Of a stretch of DNA of 64,000 nucleotides, positions 1 through 8,341 are shown one piece after another (the first letter of the stretch is position 1; every line of letters begins with the position of its first letter). Source of the DNA: JBBPYC01 sp038200275 (GTDB lineage: Bacteria; Pseudomonadota; Gammaproteobacteria; Burkholderiales; Burkholderiaceae_C); the NCBI GenBank assembly GCA_038200275.1, contig JBBPYC010000026.1, forward strand, positions 84,777 through 148,776. Reading direction: 5' to 3'. The notes beneath the pieces are model-generated. The model saw only the letters and a program-made list of their open reading frames with translations, was not told the origin of the DNA and searched no databases. A program made the position numbers and the translations under genes.

Positions 1-287
1 ACCGGCAATCCCGGCAGCGGCTTCAGCACGATCGCACCGGGCAGGGTGCGCATGTTGGTCAGACAAGCCAGACCGTTCTTGCCATTGATGTTCATCGCGT
101 CGGAGCCGCAAACGCCCTCGCGGCACGAACGCCGAAACGATAGGGTCGGGTCTTGCGCTTTCAGTTTCATCAGCGCGTCCAGCAACATGCGCTCATGGCC
201 ATCGAGTTCGACCTCGATGGTCTGCATGTACGGTTTGTTGTCTTTTTCCGGGTCATAGCGGTAGATCTGGAATTTGCGTTTGTCCAT
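1..287 (-). CDS. sdhB: Succinate dehydrogenase iron-sulfur subunit (N-terminal part, cut by window edge)
   Basis: SdhB carries electrons from the SdhA flavin to quinone in membrane complex II. Only the first 95 residues lie in the window; the gene runs off base 1. The N-terminal ferredoxin domain is clear: C55, C60, D63 and C75 match the [2Fe-2S] ligand set of the E. coli protein, including the unusual Asp. The ATG at 285-287 has an AGAGAA stretch just upstream. It is the last gene of an sdhC-sdhD-sdhA-sdhB operon, 43 bases after sdhA. Confidence 0.96.
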   Translation of the reverse strand, partial: MDKRKFQIYRYDPEKDNKPYMQTIEVELDGHERMLLDALMKLKAQDPTLSFRRSCREGVCGSDAMNINGKNGLACLTNMRTLPGAIVLKPLPGLP

Positions 288-330
288 GGATTGTTCTCTG
301 GAAAATTCGTTTATGCCCGACAGGGGCTGG

Positions 331-2139
331 TCAGAACGTACGCACTTTCGGCGGCACGCTGTCGACGCTTAATGGTTTCAGCTGCACTGGCTTGTAGTCC
401 AGCCGGTTGCCTTTGCTGTACCAAAGCGTGTGTTTAAGCCAGTTTGTGTCGTCGCGCCCCAATGGGGCTGTGGGGTGATCTGCATCGTGTTCGTAATCGT
501 TCACGGTGTGCGCACCGCGGCATTCGGTGCGTGCTGCCGCTGACACAATGGTCGCTTGCGCGCATTCAATCAGGTTCTGCACTTCGAGCGCTTCGACCCG
601 CGCAGTGTTGAAGATCAGCGACTTGTCTTTCAGTGCGATCGACTCGACCCGATCGCGCAGGGCTCGAACCTTCTCGACGCCTTCATCCAGAGTGGCCTGC
701 GTGCGGAACACGCCCGCATGCAGTTGCATGGTGGCACGAAGGTCGTTGGCGACGTCCTGCGAGTACTCACCAGTTGTGGATTCCTGCAGCCGATTCAACC
801 TAGTCAACGAGATGTCGCCTGCGTCGGCTGGCAATGACTTGTGCGCTTTCGAGGTCGCGATGAAGTCGACAATGTGATTGCCGGCTGCGCGCCCGAATAC
901 CAACAGGTCAAGCAACGAATTGGTACCGAGCCGGTTCGCGCCGTGCACGCTTACGCACGAGCATTCACCGACTGCATACAAGCCGTTGACCGGCTTGCTG
1001 TTCTCAGCACCGCTTTGCTCCACAACTTGGCCGTGGATATTGGTCGGGATGCCGCCCATTTGGTAGTGGATTGTCGGTACCACCGGAATGGCTTCTTTTG
1101 TGATGTCGACGTTGGCAAAGTTGTGCCCGATCTCGAACACGCTGGGCAGCCGCTTCATGATGTCGGCCACGCCCAGGTGCGTCATGTCCAGTAGGATGTG
1201 ATCCTTGTTCGGCCCGCAGCCGCGGCCTTCCTTGATCTCCTGATCCATCGAGCGGGAGACGAAGTCGCGAGGTGCCAGGTCTTTCAACGTAGGTGCATAG
1301 CGCTCCATGAAACGTTCGCCGTTGCTGTTGCGCAGAATTGCACCTTCACCGCGGCAGCCCTCGGTGAGCAGCACGCCAGCGCCGGCCACACCGGTTGGGT
1401 GGAACTGCCAGAACTCCATGTCTTGCAACGCAATGCCGGCGCGTGCGGCCATGCCCATGCCGTCGCCGGTGTTGATGTAGGCGTTGGTCGAGGCTGCAAA
1501 GATGCGCCCCGCGCCGCCGGTGGCCAGCAGCGTGGTCTTGGCTTCCAGGATGTGGACGTCGCCGGTTTCCATCTCAAGCGCTGTCACGCCGACCACGTCA
1601 CCATCGGCGTCGCGGATCAGGTCCAACGCCATCCACTCAACGAAGAAGCTGGTACGCGCCTGCACGTTTTGCTGGTACAGCGTGTGCAGCATCGCATGAC
1701 CAGTGCGGTCGGCTGCGGCACAAGCGCGCTGCACCGGCTTTTCACCGTAATTGGCGGTGTGACCGCCGAACGGGCGTTGATAGATGGTGCCGTCCGCATT
1801 GCGGTCAAACGGCATGCCCATGTGCTCGAGTTCATAGACCACCTTCGGCGCCTCGCGGCACATGAACTCGATCGCGTCCTGGTCGCCAAGCCAGTCGGAG
1901 CCCTTGATCGTGTCGTAGAAGTGGTAGTGCCAGTTGTCCTCGGACATGTTGCCAAGCGACGCGCCGATGCCGCCTTGCGCAGCCACCGTATGGGATCGTG
2001 TGGGAAACACTTTGGAGAGCACTGCCACGTTAAGCCCGGCACGTGCCATCTGCAGCGAAGCCCGCATGCCCGAGCCACCGGCACCGACGATCACGACGTC
2101 GAACTTGCGCCGGGTAATGTTCTGCTTGGTAAACGTCAT
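331..2139 (-). CDS. sdhA: Succinate dehydrogenase flavoprotein subunit
   Basis: Oxidises succinate to fumarate and passes electrons to SdhB. The 602-residue length is normal for the family. A Rossmann GAGGSG motif is at residues 19-24, and SHTVAAQGG at 49-57 holds His50, the expected site of covalent FAD. HPTG and the TEGCRGEG segment of the active site are present, and the C-terminal helical domain is complete. It lies between sdhD (69 bases upstream) and sdhB. No anomalies seen. Confidence 0.98.
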   Translation of the reverse strand: MTFTKQNITRRKFDVVIVGAGGSGMRASLQMARAGLNVAVLSKVFPTRSHTVAAQGGIGASLGNMSEDNWHYHFYDTIKGSDWLGDQDAIEFMCREAPKVVYELEHMGMPFDRNADGTIYQRPFGGHTANYGEKPVQRACAAADRTGHAMLHTLYQQNVQARTSFFVEWMALDLIRDADGDVVGVTALEMETGDVHILEAKTTLLATGGAGRIFAASTNAYINTGDGMGMAARAGIALQDMEFWQFHPTGVAGAGVLLTEGCRGEGAILRNSNGERFMERYAPTLKDLAPRDFVSRSMDQEIKEGRGCGPNKDHILLDMTHLGVADIMKRLPSVFEIGHNFANVDITKEAIPVVPTIHYQMGGIPTNIHGQVVEQSGAENSKPVNGLYAVGECSCVSVHGANRLGTNSLLDLLVFGRAAGNHIVDFIATSKAHKSLPADAGDISLTRLNRLQESTTGEYSQDVANDLRATMQLHAGVFRTQATLDEGVEKVRALRDRVESIALKDKSLIFNTARVEALEVQNLIECAQATIVSAAARTECRGAHTVNDYEHDADHPTAPLGRDDTNWLKHTLWYSKGNRLDYKPVQLKPLSVDSVPPKVRTF

Positions 2140-2208
2140 GCGCTGAGGTACTTCGTGTGGTGAATGTGGAACGATGTGTGGAACTTGGACAGTTGCGGCA
2201 ACAGGCCG

Positions 2209-2580
2209 TTAAAGCCGCCAGAGCACCTGGATGGCCCAGCCGACACAGCCGACCAGCCAGATCAGTGCGAAGATCTGCAGCACCAGCCGAAGCCAGACCG
2301 GCGAAGTCACGTAGTCCATCGTCACGTCGCGCACGCCAACCCAGGCATGCCACAGCAGCGAGACAGCCACAGCAAACGTCAGCACCTTCATCCATTGGGA
2401 TGCAAAGAGCCCCGCCCAGGTTTCGTAGCCTATGGGCCCGGAAGTAAACAGCAACGACAACACGACGATCACCGTAAACAACGCCATGATGGCGCCCGTC
2501 ACACGTTGCGCCAGCCAATCGCGCAGTCCGTAGTGAGCTCCGACGACGGTGCGGCCGGTTCCGTAATTGACACCAGACAT
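2209..2580 (-). CDS. sdhD: Succinate dehydrogenase membrane anchor subunit
   Basis: A 123-residue membrane anchor with three hydrophobic helices (about 28-46, 65-82, 98-118). H78, D89 and Y90 in the HAWVGVRDVTMDY segment match the quinone/heme-region residues of E. coli SdhD. The ATG at 2578-2580 is chosen because AAGGAAT sits 7-8 bases upstream; longer in-frame extensions overlap sdhC and have no homology. With SdhC it forms the quinone site and holds SdhAB on the inner membrane. Confidence 0.94.
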   Translation of the reverse strand: MSGVNYGTGRTVVGAHYGLRDWLAQRVTGAIMALFTVIVVLSLLFTSGPIGYETWAGLFASQWMKVLTFAVAVSLLWHAWVGVRDVTMDYVTSPVWLRLVLQIFALIWLVGCVGWAIQVLWRL

Positions 2581-2624
2581 TGCAGGATTCCTTTTGTTGA
2601 TTGGAGGCGAGCGCTGAGCGCTGA

Positions 2625-3050
2625 TCAATACAGCCCGAACAGCTTCGCGCCTAGGATCACGGTTAGCCCGAGACTCAGTGCCAGTGTGACGATCGCCGTC
2701 AGCCGACCGTCTTCCTTGCCCACCGCAGCCGGGTCTACATCCATCCGAATGTGGCGCAGCCCGGCGAAAAAGTGGTGCAGCAGCGCCCACAACAACGCAA
2801 GCGCCACCAGCTTGAGCAAGAACCCGCCCAAACCTTCGTTAAACACGGCAGTAAAGTGCGCGTAGGAAATTTCTGAAGTGACCGACGCATCAAACATCCA
2901 GATGATGAACGGCAGCAGTACAAACATCAGCAGCCCGCTGATGCGGTGCAGGATCGACACAATGCCAGGCAGCGGCAGCCGATAGCCGATCACATCCCGG
3001 AAAATGTTGATGTTGCGAAACACCGGCCGCTTCTTCGACAGCTCTGCCAT
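2625..3050 (-). CDS. sdhC: Succinate dehydrogenase cytochrome b556 subunit
   Basis: A 141-residue membrane anchor and first gene of the sdhCDAB operon. S32 and R36 in SILHRISG match the quinone-contact residues of the family, and H93 in the HHFFAGLRHIRMD segment is the expected heme b ligand. Three hydrophobic helices follow the family pattern. The ATG at 3048-3050 has a GAGG motif upstream. The 134-base gap to the GntR gene, which is AT-richer than its surroundings, probably holds the operon promoter. Confidence 0.95.
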   Translation of the reverse strand: MAELSKKRPVFRNINIFRDVIGYRLPLPGIVSILHRISGLLMFVLLPFIIWMFDASVTSEISYAHFTAVFNEGLGGFLLKLVALALLWALLHHFFAGLRHIRMDVDPAAVGKEDGRLTAIVTLALSLGLTVILGAKLFGLY

Positions 3051-3184
3051 GGATGGAACCTCAGTAGGGAAAAGGAAATGCGCGCCCTTTTGCAAAGAAC
3101 GCGTTGCAACATGCAAAATTTTATTGCAAGCGCAAATACCCGCTTGGTCTGCCAGCTTCTCTGGGATGGTGCGGAAACAGGCAG

Positions 3185-4033
3185 TTAACCCAGCTGGTTG
3201 TGATAGTGATGGCTATCCGTCCGGTACCAGCCGCGCCGCAGCTCCATCCGCACCTCCTGGTATGTGCAGGCGACCCGCTCGACCTGCAACAGGGGTGTCC
3301 CGAGCGCAACTTCCAGCAGACGGGCCTGCTCTGCGTCGGCGACCACTGCGCGAAGCTTTTCGTCGGCGCGCACCATGCGCACCCCGAACTCGGCTTCAAA
3401 CAGTGCATACATCGGCCCCTGATACTCTGCCAACCGTTCGGTGGTGAGTCCGTGAAAAGGCGCTGCTGGTAGCCAGAGGTCTTCCAAAATGGTCGGCACA
3501 TGCGCAAATGACAACACCCGTCGTACCTGCAGCACCGGTTGCGCATCGGCCAGCCCGAGCGCCTTGGCGACCGTCGCGTCTGCTGGCAATCGCCAGCACC
3601 CAATGATGCGGCGCTCGGCTGGCCCTTCGCTCGACGGATCGCCTGCATCCGGCATTAGCTTCAGGAAGCGATACTCGATCTGCTGTTCCGCGTGGGTTGC
3701 GACAAAGGTGCCCTTGCCCTGGCGTCGGTTCAGTAAATTGTCGCCAGCAAGCTCGTCGATCGCTTTTCTCACCGTGCCTTGGCTGACCTTGAAACGCGCT
3801 GCCAGTTCGAATTCGCTTGGGATGGCTTCGCCGGGTCGCCACTGCCCGGACTTCAAGTCGCCAAGGATCAGCAACTTGATCTGACGATAAAGTGGGCTGA
3901 AAGATGGCGTTGGCGCAGGCCCTTTCGCTGCGCTGTTCCTTGCGCCGTCTGGCCCGCCAGCAACGTGATCAGGGCTGTCACCAAGCTCGGGGATTTCATT
4001 GGCTGGGAGACGATTGGTCGATTCGGGACTCAT
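3185..4033 (-). CDS. GntR/HutC-family transcriptional regulator
   Basis: A 282-residue regulator with an N-terminal GntR winged helix (about 45-113: PLYRQIKLLILGDL, the recognition segment SQGTVRKAIDEL, and the wing RRQGKGTF) and a C-terminal UTRA ligand-binding domain (about 120-280), the HutC subfamily layout. It lies upstream of sdhCDAB on the same strand and divergent from mdh, so control of TCA genes is a reasonable inference. The start is the ATG at 4031-4033. An in-frame GTG at 4076-4078 would extend it by 15 residues but would run through the palindromic operator candidate, so the shorter start is preferred. The effector cannot be read from the sequence. Confidence 0.88.
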   Translation of the reverse strand: MSPESTNRLPANEIPELGDSPDHVAGGPDGARNSAAKGPAPTPSFSPLYRQIKLLILGDLKSGQWRPGEAIPSEFELAARFKVSQGTVRKAIDELAGDNLLNRRQGKGTFVATHAEQQIEYRFLKLMPDAGDPSSEGPAERRIIGCWRLPADATVAKALGLADAQPVLQVRRVLSFAHVPTILEDLWLPAAPFHGLTTERLAEYQGPMYALFEAEFGVRMVRADEKLRAVVADAEQARLLEVALGTPLLQVERVACTYQEVRMELRRGWYRTDSHHYHNQLG

Positions 4034-4063
4034 GGCAAACAAAAAAGCTATTTCCGATCTTAT

Positions 4064-4075
4064 TCTTGTATAAGA
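4064..4075. promoter_or_regulatory. Palindromic operator candidate between gntR and mdh
   Basis: The 12-base sequence TCTTGTATAAGA has TCTT/AAGA arms around a TA-rich centre. It lies 31 bases upstream of the preferred gntR start and about 136 bases before mdh, in the divergent intergenic region. Short TA-centred palindromes are typical GntR-family sites. Binding by the adjacent regulator is an inference; no second copy was found near sdhC. Confidence 0.5.
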
Positions 4076-4211
4076 CACAAGACCTGAACCAAGGTGGCAC
4101 CGACCGCGGCGCTAAACTAGCCCGTACTTTTCTCGCTTCGGTGCTGTGTGATGAAGTCGCCGTGCCAAGCCTGGTTTTATTTCTCCAAGCTGATTCAGGA
4201 GTGGCAGGAAA

Positions 4212-5198
4212 ATGAGCAAGAACCCCGTTCGTGTGGCCGTGACTGGCGCTGCAGGCCAGATTGGTTATGCGCTGGTGTTTCGTATCGCCTCGGGCGAGAT
4301 GCTGGGCAAGGATCAGCCGGTCATCTTGCAGTTGTTGGAAGTGCCGGTCGAAGGCCCTCAAAAAGCGCTGCGCGGCGTCATGATGGAGTTGCAGGACTGC
4401 GCCTTTCCGCTGCTGGTCGGCATGGAAGCGCACGACGACCCAATGGCCGCGTTCAAGGACACCGATTACGCTCTGTTGGTCGGCTCCATGCCGCGCAAGG
4501 CCGGCATGGAGCGGGCCGAATTGCTGGCGGTCAACGGCAAAATTTTCACTGCGCAGGGCAAGGCGCTGGATGCCGTGGCAAGCCGCAACGTCAAAGTGCT
4601 GGTGGTTGGCAATCCGGCCAATACCAATGCGTATATCGCCATGAAAAGCGCACCGAGTTTGCCGCGCGAAAACTTCACCGCGATGCTGCGGCTCGACCAC
4701 AACCGCGCTCTGTCGCAAGTGGCTGAGAAGATCGACGTCAAAGTGGCCGACATCGAAAAACTGACGGTCTGGGGCAACCATTCACCAACCATGTATGCCG
4801 ACTACCGGTTCGCAACCGCGAACGGCAGGGCGGTCAAGGATCTGATCGACGATCAGGTCTGGAACGCCGAGGTGTTCTTGCCGACTGTGGGCAAGCGTGG
4901 TGCAGCGATCATCGATGCGCGCGGCAGCTCGTCCGCTGCATCTGCAGCGAATGCGGCCATCGACCACATGCGCGATTGGGCGTTGGGCAGCAATGGCAAA
5001 TGGGTCACGATGGGGGTGCCGTCGAATGGCGACTATGGCATTCCGAAAGATGTGATGTTCGGCTTTCCCGTTATTGCCAAGGATGGCAAGTACGAGATCG
5101 TGAAAGGTCTCGAAATTGACGAGTTCAGTCAGCAGCGCATCGATAAGACTCTCAAAGAGTTGACTGACGAGCAGGCGGGTGTCGCTCAGCTGATTTGA
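4212..5198 (+). CDS. mdh: Malate dehydrogenase (NAD-dependent)
   Basis: Interconverts malate and oxaloacetate in the TCA cycle. At 328 residues it is the longer cytosolic-like type common in betaproteobacteria. The NAD-binding GAAGQIGY is at 12-19, the LDHNRA segment provides substrate-binding Arg, and His190 in WGNHSPTMY is the catalytic base. The ATG at 4212 is preceded by AGGAAAA. It is divergent from the GntR regulator and the sdh operon, and 43 bases upstream of the CitE-like gene. Confidence 0.97.
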   Translation: MSKNPVRVAVTGAAGQIGYALVFRIASGEMLGKDQPVILQLLEVPVEGPQKALRGVMMELQDCAFPLLVGMEAHDDPMAAFKDTDYALLVGSMPRKAGMERAELLAVNGKIFTAQGKALDAVASRNVKVLVVGNPANTNAYIAMKSAPSLPRENFTAMLRLDHNRALSQVAEKIDVKVADIEKLTVWGNHSPTMYADYRFATANGRAVKDLIDDQVWNAEVFLPTVGKRGAAIIDARGSSSAASAANAAIDHMRDWALGSNGKWVTMGVPSNGDYGIPKDVMFGFPVIAKDGKYEIVKGLEIDEFSQQRIDKTLKELTDEQAGVAQLI

Positions 5199-5241
5199 GC
5201 CACGGCGTGACTTGTGTGGTTTCAGTGAGACTGCAAGCAAC

Positions 5242-6258
5242 GTGACGCGTCTAAGCCATCCGCGTGAGGTGTTGCTGGGTCCGCAGGCAGCTGCTTGCGT
5301 GCTGCCAGTTTGCGATCACTACAGCGGCGTGGAAGCTCGCATGAGAAAGAGTCTCCAATTGCAGGCGGAGATGACCGAAGAATTCGGCACGTGCGTGTTT
5401 GACGTGAGCCTGGACTGCGAAGACGGCGCCCCGGTCGGCGGGGAGGCCGAGCACGCCGCTTTGGTCATTGAACTGCTGCAACAGGCACCGGCCGACGCAC
5501 GGGTTGCGGTTCGGGTCCATCCCGTCGAGCACGCTGCGTTTGAGCAGGACGTGGCGCTGATCGTGGGGCAGGCCGGGCATCGGCTGTCTCACCTGATGTT
5601 GCCCAAGGTGGAATCGGTGGAGGAAGTCGACCGAGCGCTGCGGTCAATCGACGCCTGCCACTGTATCCAGCCACCAATCCCGGTACACGCGCTGATTGAG
5701 TCGCCGGGAGCGGTGCACCGCGCGCATGCCATTGCTGCCCACCCGCGCGTCCAGTCGTTGAGTTTTGGGCTGATGGATTTCGTGTCGTCACACGGCGGGG
5801 CGATTCCTGCCGCCGGCATGTCGTCTGTAGGGCAGTTCACACATCCGCTGGTGCTTCGGGCCAAGCTGGAAATCTCTTCAGCTTGCCATGCCGCGGGCAA
5901 AACGCCGTCGCATTGTGTGGTCACAGAATTCACCGATATTCAGGCAATGCACGCCGCGGCGACGCGCGCAGCGCACGAGTTTGGCTATACCCGGATGTGG
6001 AGCATCCACCCGGCACAAATTCGCCCGATTCTGGAAGCAATGGCCCCGGGCGAACGGGAGATTGAAGACGCCACGCGCATCCTGACAGCGGCGCAGCAAG
6101 CTGACTTCGCGCCGATCGCGATGGATGGGCAACTGCATGACCGTGCAAGCTACCGTTATTTCTGGCAGGTACTTGAGCGAGCGCACCAAACTGGCCGGCC
6201 ATTGCCGCCTGAGGCGGCACGATACTTCGAAACGTCGGGTGGGCAGCCGGCTGCCTGA
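5242..6258 (+). CDS. HpcH/HpaI aldolase / CitE-like CoA-ester lyase
   Basis: A 338-residue TIM-barrel protein of the citrate lyase beta subunit / malyl-CoA lyase superfamily. DVSLDCEDGAP and LPKVES carry the acidic metal-binding residues, and SFGLMDFVSSHGG fits a CoA-ester lyase. It probably cleaves or forms a beta-hydroxyacyl-CoA such as malyl-CoA, but the substrate cannot be assigned. The start is uncertain: a GTG at 5242 gives a family-like N-terminus (TRLSHPREVLLGPQ); a TTG at 5212 is also in frame. It directly follows mdh and is probably co-transcribed. Confidence 0.85.
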   Translation: MTRLSHPREVLLGPQAAACVLPVCDHYSGVEARMRKSLQLQAEMTEEFGTCVFDVSLDCEDGAPVGGEAEHAALVIELLQQAPADARVAVRVHPVEHAAFEQDVALIVGQAGHRLSHLMLPKVESVEEVDRALRSIDACHCIQPPIPVHALIESPGAVHRAHAIAAHPRVQSLSFGLMDFVSSHGGAIPAAGMSSVGQFTHPLVLRAKLEISSACHAAGKTPSHCVVTEFTDIQAMHAAATRAAHEFGYTRMWSIHPAQIRPILEAMAPGEREIEDATRILTAAQQADFAPIAMDGQLHDRASYRYFWQVLERAHQTGRPLPPEAARYFETSGGQPAA

Positions 6259-6354
6259 CGTGGGAGCTCAGAGAGCGACGATGGGTATTCATTGCCCTTG
6301 ATTTCAGTTTCTCGTCTTTTTTCTTTCACTTCCCCTCTCATCAAAAATTCACCC

Positions 6355-7053
6355 ATGAAGTCACTGATCCTCGTCACTTTTATCGGGCTGGCGCCGGTTT
6401 TCGCGACGGCTCAAACCATCCAAGCAACGCCCAAGAAACCGGCTCAAGCGTCAACGCGTCCGGCAGCCAAGCCAGCCGCTCGGTCGAATACCACAAAATC
6501 CACCAAGCCGACCACCTCGTCGAAACGTACCACGAGCAAAGCCAAGACGAGAAGCAAGACGGCGGCGTCCTTGAACGAGGCGACCGACCGCGACGAACTT
6601 CGCAGCTTGGCTGCCCAGATTGCGGCTGGCACGCGAGCGGCCGATCGTGCTCTAACGCCTGCGGAACTCGAGGTAGCTGACCGCGTTCAGACGGGCCGGA
6701 TGCCGTGTGAACTTGGCAACGTTGTGAACCTGTTGCCCGATCCGAAGTCGCCTGGACACTTCGAGTTGGAACTGCAGAAGCTGCGCTTTCGCATGTCGCC
6801 GGTCGAGACGCAGACCGGTGCGATTCGGCTTGAAGACCAGCAGGCCGGCGTGGTCTGGCTGCAACTGGCGAACAAGTCGATGCTCATGAACCAGAAAGTA
6901 GGTCAGCGGCTCGCCGACGACTGCCAAAGCCCAAGCCAACTGCAGGTAGCTGATGTGCTCAAGCGCACGCCAGCGCAAGGGCTGTTCGATGAGACCACGT
7001 CGTCTGTCACTACAACGCCGGCAGCAGCACCTATTGCGCCCGCGCGCCGCTAA
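6355..7053 (+). CDS. Exported hypothetical protein with a Lys/Pro/Thr-rich linker
   Basis: A 232-residue protein not recognised as a named family. A Sec signal peptide covers about residues 1-20, with a likely cut after ATA. A low-complexity segment rich in Lys, Thr, Ala and Pro follows (about 24-78), then a globular domain (about 85-215) with one Cys in GRMPCELG and one in DDCQSPSQ, which could pair in the periplasm. The ATG at 6355 is chosen because the signal peptide starts there; no convincing ribosome binding site is visible. It stands alone between the CitE-like gene and yqeY. Confidence 0.7.
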   Translation: MKSLILVTFIGLAPVFATAQTIQATPKKPAQASTRPAAKPAARSNTTKSTKPTTSSKRTTSKAKTRSKTAASLNEATDRDELRSLAAQIAAGTRAADRALTPAELEVADRVQTGRMPCELGNVVNLLPDPKSPGHFELELQKLRFRMSPVETQTGAIRLEDQQAGVVWLQLANKSMLMNQKVGQRLADDCQSPSQLQVADVLKRTPAQGLFDETTSSVTTTPAAAPIAPARR

Positions 7054-7280
7054 GTCAGGCATTCTGAGTCTGTGGCACATTCCGTCCGAATGCTGATAAC
7101 GGAGGAGGGCCTGCGATGCAGCTATGAGTAGTCCACGCTGCGGGATACCCCAGAGCATGGATGCGGCACAGATGCGCTTGCCTCATATTTCGAGACTTCG
7201 GGAATTCCTCTTAAATACCAAGTCAGGAAGGGGATAAGTGGCGACCCATCGAACGGCTGATAGTCAACCTGATTACAGCG

Positions 7281-7733
7281 TCAAGTATTCGGTGCCAATG
7301 CTCGCTTGACCGCGGCCGACACCTGCGCCATTTCGGCTTTGCCGCCGAGACTGGACTTGGCAGCGGCCATTACTTTTCCCATGTCGGCGGGTCCCACAGC
7401 GCCGAGTTCGGATACGATCGCGTTTACCGCTGCATCGACCGCTGCGGCGTCGAGACGTGCTGGCAAATAGACCTCAAGGACGGCGCTCTCAGCGCTTTCG
7501 TTGTCGGCGAGATCGGTACGGCCAGCCTGCGTGAACGCAGCAATGCTGTCCCTGCGCTGCTTAAGCAGCCTATCAACGATCTGCACCACAGCGGTATCGT
7601 CAAGGTCAATTCGCTCGTCAATTTCTTTTTGCTTGATGGCGGCAATAAGCAAGCGGATGGTGCCGAGCCGGTGCGCATCTCTGGCACGCATGGCGGTCTT
7701 CATATCCTCGGTAATTCGTTCCTTGAGCGCCAT
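7281..7733 (-). CDS. yqeY: GatB/YqeY domain protein
   Basis: A 150-residue YqeY-family protein (helical bundle related to the tail of the amidotransferase subunit GatB). The conserved LKERITEDMKTAMRARD start, LRLLIAAIKQKEID-like core and DMGKVMAAAKSSLGGKA C-terminal motif are present. The ATG at 7731-7733 is preferred to a TTG four codons upstream; GGGGATC lies before it. It follows rpsU on the same strand, the usual pairing, but dnaG and rpoD, often next in related genomes, are not here. The exact cellular function of the family is unsettled. Confidence 0.93.
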   Translation of the reverse strand: MALKERITEDMKTAMRARDAHRLGTIRLLIAAIKQKEIDERIDLDDTAVVQIVDRLLKQRRDSIAAFTQAGRTDLADNESAESAVLEVYLPARLDAAAVDAAVNAIVSELGAVGPADMGKVMAAAKSSLGGKAEMAQVSAAVKRALAPNT

Positions 7734-7846
7734 GATCCCCGCCAAAAAGTGAAAAGGCCCGCCAGGAACGCTCCTTGGCGAGCCGAATTATGGGTCAAAC
7801 AGATCGATTGATGGATCTGTCCAACGATTCACTCAAACCTTGCCGA

Positions 7847-8059
7847 TCAGTACAGCTTCTTGGGTAACTGCATGCTGCGGACGCGTTTGTAATGCCGCTT
7901 GACCGCGGCTGCTTTCTTGCGCTTGCGCTCCGCAGTCGGCTTCTCATAGAACTCACGCGCACGCAGGTCGGTCAGAAGGCCAAGTTTTTCAATGGTGCGC
8001 TTGAAGCGGCGCAGCGCAACGTCGAACGGTTCGTTTTCTTTGACGCGAATGGTGGTCAT
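7847..8059 (-). CDS. rpsU: 30S ribosomal protein S21
   Basis: A 70-residue, very basic protein matching S21 over its full length: [21 protein letters not shown] at the start, then [23 protein letters not shown]21 binds the 30S platform and assists initiation. The ATG at 8057-8059 fits the family start. The roughly 280 bases upstream carry no gene; on the minus strand a TACAAT box (plus-strand 8315-8320) could be a -10 element, but no good -35 accompanies it. Confidence 0.97.
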
Positions 8060-8341
8060 CGGTTGAAATATATGAGGGAATGGACGAAGGAAAGGAGTCA
8101 CCGCAACGCAACGCAATCAAGTTCTGCGTGGACATTACGTCGAGGCGGTCATTCGGTTTTCATGTCACAAGGCTAACGGATAGAGCCTCATATGAAGCAC
8201 CGCATCACAGATGAAACCCAGGTAGACATCTGGTTTCCGCCGACCGGAGTACGCGCGGCACCGCGTCGACCCGACCATGTCACCAGACCTCGGTAAGGCG
8301 ATGAGAAGCCCTATATTGTAGCTGGTTGAACGCCATACCCT

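Noticed and set aside
1198..2163. Long open frame opposite sdhA on the plus strand
   Set aside because: It is the complement of a clearly coding, full-length sdhA; GC-rich third positions commonly create such mirror frames. No start context or protein motif supports it.
4034..4078. GTG-initiated extension of the GntR regulator
   Set aside because: It would add 15 residues unlike the family and run through the operator candidate; the ATG at 4031-4033 is simpler.
7054..7280. RNA gene or small ORF between the exported hypothetical protein and yqeY
   Set aside because: No tRNA-like cloverleaf, no ribosome binding site with a usable frame and no hairpin-plus-T-run seen.
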